From: CADEEV01 sp964442185
GTDB lineage: Bacteria; Acidobacteriota; Vicinamibacteria; Fen-336
DNA length: 64,000 nt
Reading direction: 5' to 3'
NCBI GenBank assembly: GCA_964442185.1
Contig: CAYTWT010000257.1
Coordinates: 1-64,000, forward strand
Positions 48,891 through 61,277 of this stretch are shown in pieces; the first letter of the stretch is position 1; every line of letters starts with the position of its first letter. Made by a program: the position numbers and the translations under genes. The notes beneath the pieces were generated by a model. It was not told the origin of the DNA, ran no database searches, and saw only the letters and a list, made by a program, of their open reading frames with translations.

Positions 48891-49567
48891 GGGAGTGCAA
48901 AGCGGCCCTGCGGGGCGTCTTCGTGGCGGTCGCGGCGGCCGCAGTCGTGGCCTGTGGCCACCCCGAGCAGAGGGTCGTGGACCAATACTTCGGCGCCGTG
49001 AATCAGGGCGACGATCAAACGCTCGCCAGCTTCGCCGCGGTCAAGTTCGACAAGAAGGTCTCAAGCTGGTCGATCACAGCGGTGGGCGCGGAGCAACGTC
49101 TGCCCGCCGAGCTGCCCAACCTCGTGAAGAAGGTGAGCGACACAGAGGCAGCGATCACCGACAACAAGAAGGTTTACAACACGTACTTCCTCGACCATCC
49201 CAAAGAGGTCGACCAGGTTCGTGAGCTGCTGAAGAAGGAAGGAGCCGCGATTCCGGCGGGCCTCAAGAAGTACGCCGACGACTGGAAGGCCTTCACCGAG
49301 AAAGAGCGCGAGCTCAAGAAGCAGCTGGTCGACGCCAAGGCAGCCGTCGACAAGGAAAAGCGCGCGGTGTCTCTCTCCATGGGCCAGGTCGACGACATCG
49401 ATAGCCTCACGGGCGAAGTGATCACGAAGACGATTTCGCTCAACCTCAAGATCGACGGCGCGGACAAGCCCCACGCGATGGTGCTGCGCAAGTACGAGAT
49501 GCAGTCCGCCGCTGGTGCTGGAACCATGCACAGCCGCTGGGTCGTGAGCGGCCTCGATCCCAGCTAG
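48887..49567 (+). CDS. Lipoprotein of unknown function coupled to gyrA
   Basis: A 226-residue predicted lipoprotein: hydrophobic helix then lipobox VVAC, with Cys23 lipidated. The N-terminal part after it (VVDQYFGAVNQGDDQTLASFA) resembles short NTF2-like segments that follow lipoprotein signals. A charged coiled coil (about 75-165, WKAFTEKERELKKQLVDAK) and a beta-rich end follow. I do not recognise the family. The ATG overlaps the gyrA stop by 4 nt, so it is probably translated with gyrase although it acts outside the cytoplasm. It converges on uvrD with 19 nt between. Confidence 0.75.
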   Translation: MRECKAALRGVFVAVAAAAVVACGHPEQRVVDQYFGAVNQGDDQTLASFAAVKFDKKVSSWSITAVGAEQRLPAELPNLVKKVSDTEAAITDNKKVYNTYFLDHPKEVDQVRELLKKEGAAIPAGLKKYADDWKAFTEKERELKKQLVDAKAAVDKEKRAVSLSMGQVDDIDSLTGEVITKTISLNLKIDGADKPHAMVLRKYEMQSAAGAGTMHSRWVVSGLDPS

Positions 49568-49586
49568 GTGCCCGGAGGCAGCTGCT

Positions 49587-51782
49587 TCAGACCGCCTCGA
49601 GCCCCGCGTAGCGGGCCACCAGACGCTTGGCCCCGATGCCTGCGAAGGCGACGGTGAGCTTCAGTTCGTCTCCGGAGCCCTCGCTGCGCAGGATGGTGCC
49701 GACGCCAAAGAGCGGGTGGCGCACGCGCCCCCCGGGTCGCAGTTGCGAATCCCCGGCGGGGCCAGCGGTGGCGGCGGAAACCGAGGCCACGCTTCGCGCC
49801 GTGGCTCCCCGCTCTCGCCACGCCGGCAGGCGACGCTCCTCGAGGACGTCGCTTGAGCGCAGGGATTCTGTGAGCTCGAGGGTGCTGCGCGGGATCTCGC
49901 CCAGAAAACGGGACGGCTCGGACACACGCCGCTGGCCGAATAGCTGGCGGCTGCGCGCCCAGCTCAGGTGGAGCCGCTCGCGCGCCCGCGTCATCCCGAC
50001 GTAGCACAGGCGCCTTTCCTCTTCGACCCCGTCGTCGCTCGTCAGGCTTCGGGCGTGCGGTATGAGGCCCTCCTCGAGGCCGATCAGGAACACGTTCTCG
50101 AATTCGAGCCCCTTCGCGGAATGCAGCGTCATCAGGATGACCGGGGCGCCGTCCTTCGCCTTGTCGACGTCGGAGAGTAGGCTCACGCGGTCGAGGAAGC
50201 CCGGAAGGCTCGGTGCCTCCTCGCGTGCGTCAAAGTCGGCCGCGGCGGAGAGCAGCTCCGCCAGGTTCTCGAGGCGGTCCTGGCTCTCGCGCGAGTCCTC
50301 GCTCGCGAGAGCGGCCGCGTATCCGGACACCGCCAGGATGCGCTCGAGCAGCTCCTTCACCGTCAGGCGCGGGGCTTCGCCGCGCAGGCTTTCGATCACT
50401 TCGCGAAAACCGGCGAGCGGTTGGGTAGCGCGGGGGGAGAGCAGGGCGTCGTCGACGATCTTCGCTAGCGCCGCGTAGAGCGTGAGACCCCTCTCGCGAG
50501 CGACGCGCTCCACCTCGCTGACGGTCTTGTCGCCGATGCCACGCGGCGGTACGTTCAGCACGCGCCGCAGCGCCATTGGATCGCCAGGGTTCTGGACCAG
50601 GCGCAGATACGCGAGCAGGTCCCGCACCTCTTTGCGTTCGTAGAAGCCGACGCCGCCCACCACCACGTAGGGAATGCGCAGGCGCAGCAGCGCCTCTTCC
50701 AGCAGCCGGCTCTGCGCGTTCATCCGAAACAGGACCGCGGTCTTACTGTCGCGCACGTCGACGATGCGCTCGACAACCCAGGCAGCCTCCTCGAACTCGT
50801 CGCTCGCTGCGTGCAGCCGCACGAGCTCGCCGGCCGGTTTCACGGCCCGCAGCGTCTTGCCCTTGCGCTTCAGGTTGTGGGACACGAGGCCGGAGGCCGC
50901 GTCGAGGATTCGCTGGCCGGAGCGATAGTTCGCTTCGAGGCGCAGGAGGCGTGCGCCAGGGAAGTCATGTTCGAAATCGAGGATGTTCTGGATGTCGGCG
51001 CCGCGCCACGAGTAGATCGACTGGTCTTCGTCGCCGACCACCGTGACGTTGCCGGCTGCGCCGGAGAGCAGGCACACCAACTCGTACTGCGTGCGGTTCG
51101 TATCCTGGTACTCGTCGACAAGCAGGTAGTGGAAGCGGCGCCGGTAGCTGTCGCGAAGCGTCTCGTCTGTCGAGAGCAGCGCCACCGTGCGCAACAGCAG
51201 GTCGTCGAAGTCGAGCGCGTGGGCCGAGACCAGGATCTCGCGATAGCGCGCCGCCAGGCGAACGAAGCTGCCGCCCGCGAACGCATCCTCGGGGTCGGGG
51301 TCGAGCTTGCGGCCTGAGTTCTTTTGCGCCGAGATCCGCGACAGAAGCTTCCGCGGCGGGTGTAGCTTCTCGGAGAGATCGAGCGCCTTCAACGCATCGC
51401 GCACGGCTGCCAACTGGTCGTCTGCGTCGTAGATGATGAAGTCAGGCGGAAGCCCAGCGCGCAGGGGGTCCCGGCGCAGGATCCGGACACAAAGGCTGTG
51501 GAAGGTGGACACCATGGCCCGTGTCCCACCGCCGAGCAGCGCCTCGACGCGCCGCTTCATCTCGCCGGCCGCCTTGTTCGTGAACGTGACGGCGAGGATC
51601 GCCTCGGGGGGAACGCTCTTCTCCAGCACCAGGTGGGCGATGCGATGGACGATCACGCGGGTCTTGCCACTCCCAGCGCCGGCCAGGATCAGCACGGGCC
51701 CGTCGGTCGCGAGCACCGCCTCGCGCTGCTGCGCGTTCAGGTCCTGGAGCAGGGTCGAAGCCGCTGCGGTCGAAAAGCTCAC
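49587..51782 (-). CDS. uvrD: UvrD/PcrA-type DNA helicase
   Basis: Superfamily 1A 3'-5' helicase of excision and mismatch repair. The 731-residue protein has all motifs: Q motif with LNAQQREAVLAT, Walker A AGAGSGKTRVI, DEYQDTNRTQYE, GDEDQSIYSWRGAD, and TLHSAKGLEFENVFLIGLEEG. The C-terminal tail ends with a PcrA-like region (GVGTILRSEGSGDELKLTVAF). It starts with GTG overlapping the glmS stop (GTGA). Distinguishing UvrD from PcrA is not possible by eye. Confidence 0.95.
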   Translation of the reverse strand: MSFSTAAASTLLQDLNAQQREAVLATDGPVLILAGAGSGKTRVIVHRIAHLVLEKSVPPEAILAVTFTNKAAGEMKRRVEALLGGGTRAMVSTFHSLCVRILRRDPLRAGLPPDFIIYDADDQLAAVRDALKALDLSEKLHPPRKLLSRISAQKNSGRKLDPDPEDAFAGGSFVRLAARYREILVSAHALDFDDLLLRTVALLSTDETLRDSYRRRFHYLLVDEYQDTNRTQYELVCLLSGAAGNVTVVGDEDQSIYSWRGADIQNILDFEHDFPGARLLRLEANYRSGQRILDAASGLVSHNLKRKGKTLRAVKPAGELVRLHAASDEFEEAAWVVERIVDVRDSKTAVLFRMNAQSRLLEEALLRLRIPYVVVGGVGFYERKEVRDLLAYLRLVQNPGDPMALRRVLNVPPRGIGDKTVSEVERVARERGLTLYAALAKIVDDALLSPRATQPLAGFREVIESLRGEAPRLTVKELLERILAVSGYAAALASEDSRESQDRLENLAELLSAAADFDAREEAPSLPGFLDRVSLLSDVDKAKDGAPVILMTLHSAKGLEFENVFLIGLEEGLIPHARSLTSDDGVEEERRLCYVGMTRARERLHLSWARSRQLFGQRRVSEPSRFLGEIPRSTLELTESLRSSDVLEERRLPAWRERGATARSVASVSAATAGPAGDSQLRPGGRVRHPLFGVGTILRSEGSGDELKLTVAFAGIGAKRLVARYAGLEAV

Positions 51783-53617
51783 TCGACCGTGACCGACTTG
51801 GCGAGGTTGCGCGGCTGGTCCACGTCACGGCCCGCGCGCACGGCCACGTAGTACGCGAGCAGCTGCAGCGGAAGCACGAAGAGTAGCGGCGACCACAGCT
51901 CGTCGGCCGCCGGCACCTCGAGCACACTATCCCCCGCGTCCAGGACAAGGCGTGCCTGCGTGTCGCCGGCGCTGCACACTGCGATGACACGTCCGCCCCG
52001 GGCCTTCACCTCCTGCACGTTTGAGAGCATCTTCTCGTAAACGCGGCCTTTCGGCAGCAGCGCGACGATCCCCATCTTCTCGTCGATCAGCGCGATCGGT
52101 CCGTGCTTCATCTCGCCGGCGGGATAGCCCTCGGCGTGGATGTAGGAGATCTCTTTCAGCTTGAGCGCGCCCTCGAGCGCGATCGGGTAGTGGATTCCCC
52201 GGCCCAGGTAGAGAAAATCGGCGGCCTTCACGGCGGTCTTCGCGAGCTCCTCGATCGGTCCAGGCGCTGCGAGAGCCTGCTCCATGAGATGCGGCAGGCG
52301 CGCCAGGTTCTCGAGCTGAGCGCGGCAGGCATCCTTCGACAGCGTCCGATGCAGCCGGCCGAGGCGCAACGCGAGGAGCGCCAGCGCCAAGAGTTGCGCG
52401 GTGAACGCCTTGGTCGAGGCGACGCCGATCTCGGGCCCGGCGTGCGTGAGCAGCGTTCCCGCGGCCTCGCGTGTCAGCATCGAGCCCTGGACGTTGCAGA
52501 TCGCGATGCCCGTGGCACCCAGCCGCTTCGCCTCGCGGAAGGCCGCGAGCGTGTCCGCGGTCTCGCCGCTCTGGCTGATCGCGACCGCCAGCGTCCCGCG
52601 CCCCACAATCGGTGTCCGGTAGCGGAACTCGCTCCCGTAGTCAACCTCGCACGGCAGGCCGGCCAGTTGCTCGATCAGGAACTTGCCGACGAGCGCGGCA
52701 TGCCAGCTCGTGCCGCAGGCGATCAGCACCACCCGCTGGGCCGAGCCCAGGCCCTCGCCCGCCGTGTCGAGCTCCTCGATGTGGACCTCGCCCTTCTCCA
52801 GATCCATGCGCCCGAAGAGCGTGTCGCGCACGGCCTGGGGCTGCTCGTGGATCTCCTTCAGCATGAAGTGACGGTAGCCGCCCTTCTCGGCTTGGACCGG
52901 GTCCCACAGGATCCGCTGGGCCTTGCGCTCGAGCGCGGCCCCCGTCGCATCGAAGAGCCGCGTGAGCCCCGGCTTCACCGTCACAACGTCGCCGTCGTCG
53001 AGAAACACGAAATCGCGCGTGTAGGGCAAGAGCGCGGCGACATCGGAGGCAAGGAAGCGTTCGCCTTCGGCAAGGCCCACGACGAGCGGCGGCCCCAGCC
53101 GGGCCGCGACCAGGGTCTGGGGCTCGTCACGATGCAGCAGAACGATGGCGTAGATTCCCTCCAGCTGCTTGACGGCCCGCCGGACGGCGTCTTCGAGAGA
53201 GCCCGCGTACAGCGACTCCACGAGATGGGCCACGACCTCGGTATCGGTCTGCGTCACGAAGCGGTGGCCCTGCGCGTCGAGGCGAGCCTTGAGTGCCAGA
53301 TAGTTTTCGATGATGCCGTTGTGGACGACCACGATCCGGCCCTCACAATCGATGTGGGGATGGGCGTTTTCCTCGCTGGGCCGACCGTGAGTGGCCCAGC
53401 GCGTGTGGCCGAGGCCGAAGGCGCCCTGGAGCGGCTCGGCTGCGAGGCTGTTCTCGAGATTGACCAGCTTGCCCTCTGAGCGCCGACGCTGCAGGAGACC
53501 CCCGGCCACGACGGCGATTCCCGCGGAGTCGTAGCCGCGATACTCAAGACGCCGCAGCCCATCCAGGATCACCCCGACGGCATCGCGTCCGCCCACGTAT
53601 CCGACGATTCCGCACAT
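51779..53617 (-). CDS. glmS: Glucosamine-6-phosphate synthase (isomerizing)
   Basis: Makes glucosamine-6-phosphate from fructose-6-phosphate and glutamine, the first step to UDP-GlcNAc. The 612-residue protein has the glutamine amidotransferase domain with nucleophile Cys2 (MCGIVGYVG) and two SIS sugar-isomerase domains (ACGTSWHAALVGK, SQSGETADTLAA, ending PRNLAKSVTVE). It follows glmU by 33 nt. No ribozyme-like element is seen in that short gap. Confidence 0.98.
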   Translation of the reverse strand: MCGIVGYVGGRDAVGVILDGLRRLEYRGYDSAGIAVVAGGLLQRRRSEGKLVNLENSLAAEPLQGAFGLGHTRWATHGRPSEENAHPHIDCEGRIVVVHNGIIENYLALKARLDAQGHRFVTQTDTEVVAHLVESLYAGSLEDAVRRAVKQLEGIYAIVLLHRDEPQTLVAARLGPPLVVGLAEGERFLASDVAALLPYTRDFVFLDDGDVVTVKPGLTRLFDATGAALERKAQRILWDPVQAEKGGYRHFMLKEIHEQPQAVRDTLFGRMDLEKGEVHIEELDTAGEGLGSAQRVVLIACGTSWHAALVGKFLIEQLAGLPCEVDYGSEFRYRTPIVGRGTLAVAISQSGETADTLAAFREAKRLGATGIAICNVQGSMLTREAAGTLLTHAGPEIGVASTKAFTAQLLALALLALRLGRLHRTLSKDACRAQLENLARLPHLMEQALAAPGPIEELAKTAVKAADFLYLGRGIHYPIALEGALKLKEISYIHAEGYPAGEMKHGPIALIDEKMGIVALLPKGRVYEKMLSNVQEVKARGGRVIAVCSAGDTQARLVLDAGDSVLEVPAADELWSPLLFVLPLQLLAYYVAVRAGRDVDQPRNLAKSVTVE

Positions 53618-53650
53618 GCGATCAGCGTACCAAGGGAAGCGTTTCAGCCG

Positions 53651-55057
53651 TTAACTTGAGCGCGAACCCCTGGCCTTGGGCTCGCTGCGCTTCTTTGCCC
53701 AGCCCGGCTTCACCACCTGCCGGGCGCGGCCCAACGCCAAGGCGCCCTGCGGGACATCCTCGGTGAGCGTGCTCCCGGCGCCGACGTAGGCGCCGGCGCC
53801 GATCGTCAGCGGCGCGACCAGGGTCGAATTGCTGCCGATGAATGCGCCGTCGCCGATCCGCGTCGGATGCTTTGACGTGCCGTCGTAGTTGCAGGTGATC
53901 GTGCCCGCGCCCACATTCACGCCCGCGCCGATCGTGGCGTCGCCCAGGTAGCTCAGGTGCGGGGCCTTGGCCTCGTCTCCGAGGCAAGTCTTCTTGAGCT
54001 CGACGAAGTTGCCGACCTTCGCCCTGGCGCCGACCTGGGACTCGGGTCTCACGTGGGCGAACGGCCCGATGCTGGCGCCTGCGCCGACTACGCATTCGCG
54101 AAGCAGGCAATGGTCCAGGATGCTGGCGCCCGGGCCCACTTCCGTGTCGACCAGGCGCACGAACGGCCCCACCATGGCGCCCGCGGCCACCCGCGTGCGG
54201 CCCTCGAGGAGCGTGCCGGGCCGGACCACGGCGCCGGCTTCCACTATGACGTCGAGGCCAACGAAGGTGCTGGCGGGATCCTCGACGCTGACGCCGTCGG
54301 CCATCAATTCCTCGAGCCGCCTCGCGACGAGCAGGTGGCTCGCCAAGGCCAGCTCGGCGAGCGTGTTGACCCCGAGGGCCTCCCGCGCATCCGCGATGCG
54401 AAGCGCCGCCACGCGGCAAGTCGCCCCGACCAGATGTGCGACCACGTCGGTCAGGTAGTACTCGCCCTGCACGTTTTGCGGTGTGAGCCGCGCCAGCGCC
54501 GCGAGCAGCGGCTCCACCTCGAACGCATAGACGCCGACGTTCCACTCGCGCACGCGGCGCTCCTCGGTGGAGGCGTCCTTGGCCTCGACGACGGCGCGCA
54601 CGTCGCCGTGCGCGTCGCGCAGCACGCGGCCGTAGGCTCCCGCATCGGGAAGCTCGGCGCTGAGCAGCGTCGCGGCCGCACCCGACGCGACGTGGGCGTC
54701 CAAGAGTGCTCCGACGCTGGCCGCACGCAGCAGCGGCAGGTCGCCGTTCAGGACCAGCACCGTGCGCTCGGGGCGCTCGGCAAGGGCGTGACGCGCGGCC
54801 ATCACGGCGTGGCCGGTTCCAAGGGGCGCTTCTTGCCGGACGAACTGCGCGCGGCCCGCAAAGCTCGCCTCGACCGTCTCGGCGTCGTGGCCGACGACGA
54901 CCGTCACGGGATCCGCTCCGACCACGGCGCGCAGGGCGTGCTCGAGCAACGGTGCGCCCTGCGCCAGGTGAAGGACCTTGGCCCGCGGGCTCTTGAGGCG
55001 CGTCCCCTTGCCGGCGGCGAGCAGCACCGCCTGGACCCGGCGCCCGGCGAGGCTCAC
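53651..55057 (-). CDS. glmU: Bifunctional GlmU, uridyltransferase/acetyltransferase
   Basis: Acetylates glucosamine-1-phosphate and attaches UMP, giving UDP-GlcNAc for wall and lipid A. The 468-residue protein has the nucleotidyltransferase domain (LLAAGKGTRLKS, QEAPLGTGHAVMAA, LNGDLPLL) and a left-handed beta-helix acetyltransferase domain (VGNFVELKKT, YLGDATIGAGVNVGAGT, CNYDG). The start is GTG at 55057, overlapping the TPR gene stop; the open frame further upstream lacks homology. Confidence 0.97.
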   Translation of the reverse strand: MSLAGRRVQAVLLAAGKGTRLKSPRAKVLHLAQGAPLLEHALRAVVGADPVTVVVGHDAETVEASFAGRAQFVRQEAPLGTGHAVMAARHALAERPERTVLVLNGDLPLLRAASVGALLDAHVASGAAATLLSAELPDAGAYGRVLRDAHGDVRAVVEAKDASTEERRVREWNVGVYAFEVEPLLAALARLTPQNVQGEYYLTDVVAHLVGATCRVAALRIADAREALGVNTLAELALASHLLVARRLEELMADGVSVEDPASTFVGLDVIVEAGAVVRPGTLLEGRTRVAAGAMVGPFVRLVDTEVGPGASILDHCLLRECVVGAGASIGPFAHVRPESQVGARAKVGNFVELKKTCLGDEAKAPHLSYLGDATIGAGVNVGAGTITCNYDGTSKHPTRIGDGAFIGSNSTLVAPLTIGAGAYVGAGSTLTEDVPQGALALGRARQVVKPGWAKKRSEPKARGSRSS

Positions 55058-55575
55058 GAAGCCCGCGGGGTCACGAGCGCCGCGAAATCCTCGTCTTCGC
55101 GGATCGGGTCGAAGTCGGAATCGCTGCGCGCTTGGGAGCGGTTCGCCGGGTTGACACCGATCGCAGACTTGAGCGCCTTCAAGGCGACGGGTGTTTCGCC
55201 GGCTCGCGCCGCGGAGGCCGCGAGGCAGTAGAGAACGTTCTCGTTCCGCGGATGGATCTCGGCCGCTTGCGACAGGAACTTGAGGGCCGCCTCGAACTCG
55301 CCCTTGTTGTGCAGAAACACACCGTAGTTCAGGAGCTCCTCGAACGACTTGGGTCGGAAGGCGGCCCTCTTCCCCGGGGAGCGCTCGGCCACCGCCCGGT
55401 AGGCCCGGGCCCGCTCCACGACGTCGCGCTCCTCTGGGAACGACTTGATCAACTCGTCCAGCAGGCCAAACGCACGGTCGAAGTCCTTCTTGCCCAGGGC
55501 GCGCAGCGCCTTCTCGAACAACTCCAGGGCCCGGCTCGAGCGTCGAGGCATCACGGCGGCGGCTCTCTTGGCCAT
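55054..55575 (-). CDS. Small TPR-repeat protein
   Basis: A 173-residue soluble helical protein with three to four tetratricopeptide-like repeats (ALRALGKKDFDRAFGLLDEL, then NYGVFLHNKGEFEAALKFL, then YCLAASAARAGETPVALKAL). It has a basic start and an acidic end (DPIREDEDFAALV). ATG at 55575 follows GAAAGG. It leads the glmU-glmS-uvrD run and overlaps glmU by 4 nt; it likely acts as a binding scaffold, but the partner is unknown. Confidence 0.8.
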   Translation of the reverse strand: MAKRAAAVMPRRSSRALELFEKALRALGKKDFDRAFGLLDELIKSFPEERDVVERARAYRAVAERSPGKRAAFRPKSFEELLNYGVFLHNKGEFEAALKFLSQAAEIHPRNENVLYCLAASAARAGETPVALKALKSAIGVNPANRSQARSDSDFDPIREDEDFAALVTPRAS

Positions 55576-55701
55576 GGCGACCTTTCGAATCTCCAACGTG
55601 GCGAACGGCCACGGCGTAAGGCGACCGGCAGAGCCGGAGAGATTACCACGAACGAGGCTTCTCGTGGTGAGCCCTCCGACACGGCAGAGCCTTGCGGAGC
55701 T

Positions 55702-55710
55702 TGCTAGAAT
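55702..55710 (+). promoter_or_regulatory. Extended -10 promoter for uvrA
   Basis: TGCTAGAAT, an extended -10 (TGn plus TAGAAT), lies 22 nt before the uvrA ATG. No good -35 is seen. I did not find a LexA-type box in the 157-nt gap to the TPR gene. Confidence 0.4.
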
Positions 55711-55732
55711 TGGGTTTTGGCCTCTGGCCGGA

Positions 55733-58542
<2,810 letters not shown>

Positions 58543-58546
<4 letters not shown>

Positions 58547-59736
58547 ACGAAGACGCGCTGCTCTTACGCCGCGCCGAGTTCCCGATTCTCCAGACCACGA
58601 CCTATCTCGTCAGCCATTCGCTGGGCGCCATGCCACGCGGCGCCGTCGACCAGCTACAGGCGTACACGAACCTGTGGGCGTCGCGCGGCGTGCGGGCTTG
58701 GGCCGAGGGCTGGTGGCAGATGCCGGTGACGACCGGCGACAAGCTCGGCCGCATCCTCGGCGCGGCTCCGGGCTCGGTGGTGATGCACCAGAACGTTTCG
58801 ATCTGCCAGGCACTGGTGCTGTCCTGCTTCGAGCTCTCGGGCAAGCGTAACAAGATCGTCTACGACGATCTCAACTTCCCCTCCGTGATGTACGTCTACG
58901 AGGCGCATCGCTCGCAGGGCGCGCGCATCGAGGTGGTGCTGAGCGAGGACGGAATCACGGTTCCGCTCGAGAAGCTGCTGGCGGCGATTGACGAGGACAC
59001 GCTGCTCGTGCCGATCTCCCATGTCGTGTTCAAGAGCGGTTTCATCCAGGACGTGGCCGCGATCACGCGGCGCGCGCACGAGGTGGGAGCGTTGGTCGTC
59101 GCCGATCTCTACCAGTCCGCAGGGACGGTGCCCGTGGACGTGACCTCGTGGGACGTGGACTTTGCCACCGGGGGCTCGGTGAAGTGGCTGTGCGGCGGCC
59201 CGGGGGCCGGCTATCTCTACGTCGCGCCGCGCTTGCAGGACCGGCTCTCGCCTCGCGTGACTGGCTGGATGGCCCACGCGCGTCCGTTTGCTTTCGAGAC
59301 GGGCGGCATCGACTACGCGAAGGACGCCACGCGCTATCTCCATGGCACGCCCGGAGTGCCGGCGCTGTACGCGGCACAAGCGGGCTACGACGTGGTCAGC
59401 GAGCTGGGGGTCGCGAACATCCGCGCCAAGTCGCAGCGCCAGGTCGCGCTGCTCATGGAACTCGCGCGGGAACGCGGCTTTCGTCCCAATACCCCGGAAC
59501 GCGCAGAAGAGCGTGGCGGGATGGTGATTCTCGACGTGCCGCACGGCGCCGCTGTCACTCGCGAACTGGTACACCGCGAGATCTTGGTCGACTATCGCCC
59601 CGGGGCGGGGATTCGCTTCTCACCCCACTTCTACACGACGGACGACGAGATCTGCCAGGCCCTCGACGAGACGCGCGCGATCCTCGATTCGGGCGCCTAC
59701 AAGGCCCACGAGGGAACGGGAGGCGCCCGCTTCTAG
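58543..59736 (+). CDS. kynU: Kynureninase-like PLP enzyme
   Basis: A 397-residue fold-type I PLP enzyme of the aminotransferase class V group. LVSHSLGAMPRGA, WWQMPVTTGD, YDDLNFPSVMY and the PLP-lysine region GGSVKWLCGGPGAGYLYV (Lys214) resemble kynureninases, which split kynurenine to anthranilate and alanine. No other tryptophan-degradation gene is nearby, so substrate is uncertain; a cysteine-desulfurase-like relative is less likely. The GTG at 58543 overlaps the uvrA stop (GTGA), so it is co-transcribed with uvrA. Confidence 0.72.
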
Positions 59737-59737
59737 G

Positions 59738-59755
59738 CGTGGCTGCCGAGCCACG
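59738..59755 (+). terminator. Hairpin after the kynureninase-like gene
   Basis: A perfect 7-bp stem, CGTGGCT-GCCG-AGCCACG, starts 2 nt after the stop codon. The following bases are G/T mixed and not a clean T-run, so termination would be partial. Confidence 0.4.
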
Positions 59756-59817
59756 GGTGTGGTCGTTGGACCTGTGGCTGGAGCGCCAAATCAGCGCGTG
59801 CACCAACGGAGAAACTC

Positions 59818-60795
59818 ATGGAGAACAACAACTTGGGAAGAGGTCACCCACTGGCCTCAAGGTTGCAGGGTCAGCACTGGTTCTCACGCTCCATGGCCTA
59901 TCGCAGAACGCTCAAGAAGGCCGTCGGCTGTACCGGGATCGGGCTGCACACCGGCAAGCCGGTCCGTCTCTTACTGAAGCCCGCGCCATCCGGGACCGGT
60001 ATCCTCTTCCGCCGGGCCGACTTGGATGTCTCGATCCCGGCGAGCCTCGCGTGCCTCGATCGCCTGGACCATGCCACGACGCTCAGCCGCGACGGGGCCT
60101 CGATCCACACCGTCGAACACCTGCTCTCGGCGCTCTTCGCGCTCGGCGTCGACGATGCGATCGTCGAGGTAGATGGTCCCGAGGTCCCCGTCCTCGACGG
60201 TAGCGCGGCGCCGTTCGTAATTCTCGTGCATGAGGCCGGGCTCAAGCCGCTGCCCGCGAGCCGTGAATACCTGCGGATCCTGGCACCGGTCGAAGTCGTG
60301 CACGGCGGGAAGTGGGCGCGCTTCACGCCGGCGGACCACTTTCGGGTGACGTACACGATCGGCTTCGATCACCCGCTGCTCCGGCACCAGTCCGCCTCGT
60401 TCCGCGTGAGCCCGGACAGTTTTGCCGAGCAGATTGCGCCGGCGCGGACCTTCGGCTTCCTGCGTGAGGTGGAGACGTTGCGCCGGAACGGCCTCGCCCT
60501 CGGCGGCAGCCTCGAGAACGCCGTGGTGATCGGCGAAACCGGCGTTCTCAACAACAAGCTGCGCTTCGAGGACGAGTTCGTGCGCCACAAGATCCTCGAC
60601 GCGATCGGGGACCTCTCGCTCCTGGGACTCCCCATTGTCGGTCATCTCGAAGCGGCCAAGGCCGGCCACGCACTTCACGCGGCGCTGTGCCAGAAGCTGC
60701 TCGCGACGCCCAAGGCATGGGACCTGGTGGCGGAACCCCAGCGTCCGGCGCTGGACGGGAAGAGCGCCCCCGCACTCGTTCCCGAGGCAACCTAG
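59818..60795 (+). CDS. lpxC: UDP-3-O-acyl-N-acetylglucosamine deacetylase LpxC
   Basis: Committed zinc-dependent step of lipid A synthesis. It carries the zinc and catalytic motifs HTVEHLLSAL, HKILDAIGDL and GHLEAAKAGHALH. The 325-residue frame starts at ATG 59818, with GGAG 8 nt before it; a second ATG at 59893 begins right where homology starts (AYRRTLKKAVGCTGIGLHTG) but has no ribosome-binding site. The extra 25 residues at the N-terminus are therefore plausible but uncertain. It shows that the organism makes LPS. Confidence 0.95.
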   Translation: MENNNLGRGHPLASRLQGQHWFSRSMAYRRTLKKAVGCTGIGLHTGKPVRLLLKPAPSGTGILFRRADLDVSIPASLACLDRLDHATTLSRDGASIHTVEHLLSALFALGVDDAIVEVDGPEVPVLDGSAAPFVILVHEAGLKPLPASREYLRILAPVEVVHGGKWARFTPADHFRVTYTIGFDHPLLRHQSASFRVSPDSFAEQIAPARTFGFLREVETLRRNGLALGGSLENAVVIGETGVLNNKLRFEDEFVRHKILDAIGDLSLLGLPIVGHLEAAKAGHALHAALCQKLLATPKAWDLVAEPQRPALDGKSAPALVPEAT

Positions 60796-60858
60796 GAACG
60801 TTCCGGGGCTCCGGGACCAAAGGCGCCGCCGCCCTTCGGCTCCCCGGGCCCTTCGCTA

Positions 60859-61263
60859 CTACTGCCGAACGATCGTGGCTTGCACCTTCAGTTCCAGCGG
60901 GTCACGCGTCGCATCGTTTGATCGGACTAGGACCTTGCGTTCCACGCGGCCATTGTAGGTACGCGTCTGGAGCTGCACGCTCATCGTCGTCGACTGCCCC
61001 GGCTTTACGAGCTTCGAGTAGCCCTCGGCGACGGTGCAGCCGCAAGTGGTCGAGACGCGATCGATCACGAGGTCCTCCGTCCCGATGTTGCGGATCACGA
61101 AGTCTTTGTGCAGGACCTTGTTCTGGAGCGCCTTGCCGAAGTCGAAGGCCTCGGGCTCGACACTGATCCGCGGCCCGGAGGCGCCCGGCGCCGGCTCGGC
61201 CGGCAGGGCCGTGAGCGAGCCCGCGGCCAACGCCAAAGCCAGGACGAGAGAGCCGAGTCTCAA
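60859..61263 (-). CDS. Exported DUF1573 protein
   Basis: A 134-residue secreted beta-sandwich protein. It has a signal peptide (about residues 1-21, LALALAAGSLTALPA) and the DUF1573 pattern: FDFGKALQNKVL, FVIRNIGTEDLVI, then TTCGCTVAE with the Cys-Gly-Cys pair. Its periplasmic function is unknown in general. It is the last of a leftward group with the 98-residue and STAS genes, 14 nt after the former, and converges on lpxC. Confidence 0.85.
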   Translation of the reverse strand: MRLGSLVLALALAAGSLTALPAEPAPGASGPRISVEPEAFDFGKALQNKVLHKDFVIRNIGTEDLVIDRVSTTCGCTVAEGYSKLVKPGQSTTMSVQLQTRTYNGRVERKVLVRSNDATRDPLELKVQATIVRQ

Positions 61264-61277
61264 GCGATCACCTCCGC

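Noticed and set aside
53618..53650. glmS ribozyme/riboswitch before glmS
   Set aside because: The gap is only 33 nt and shows none of the ribozyme core; glmS ribozymes are mainly found in Firmicutes.
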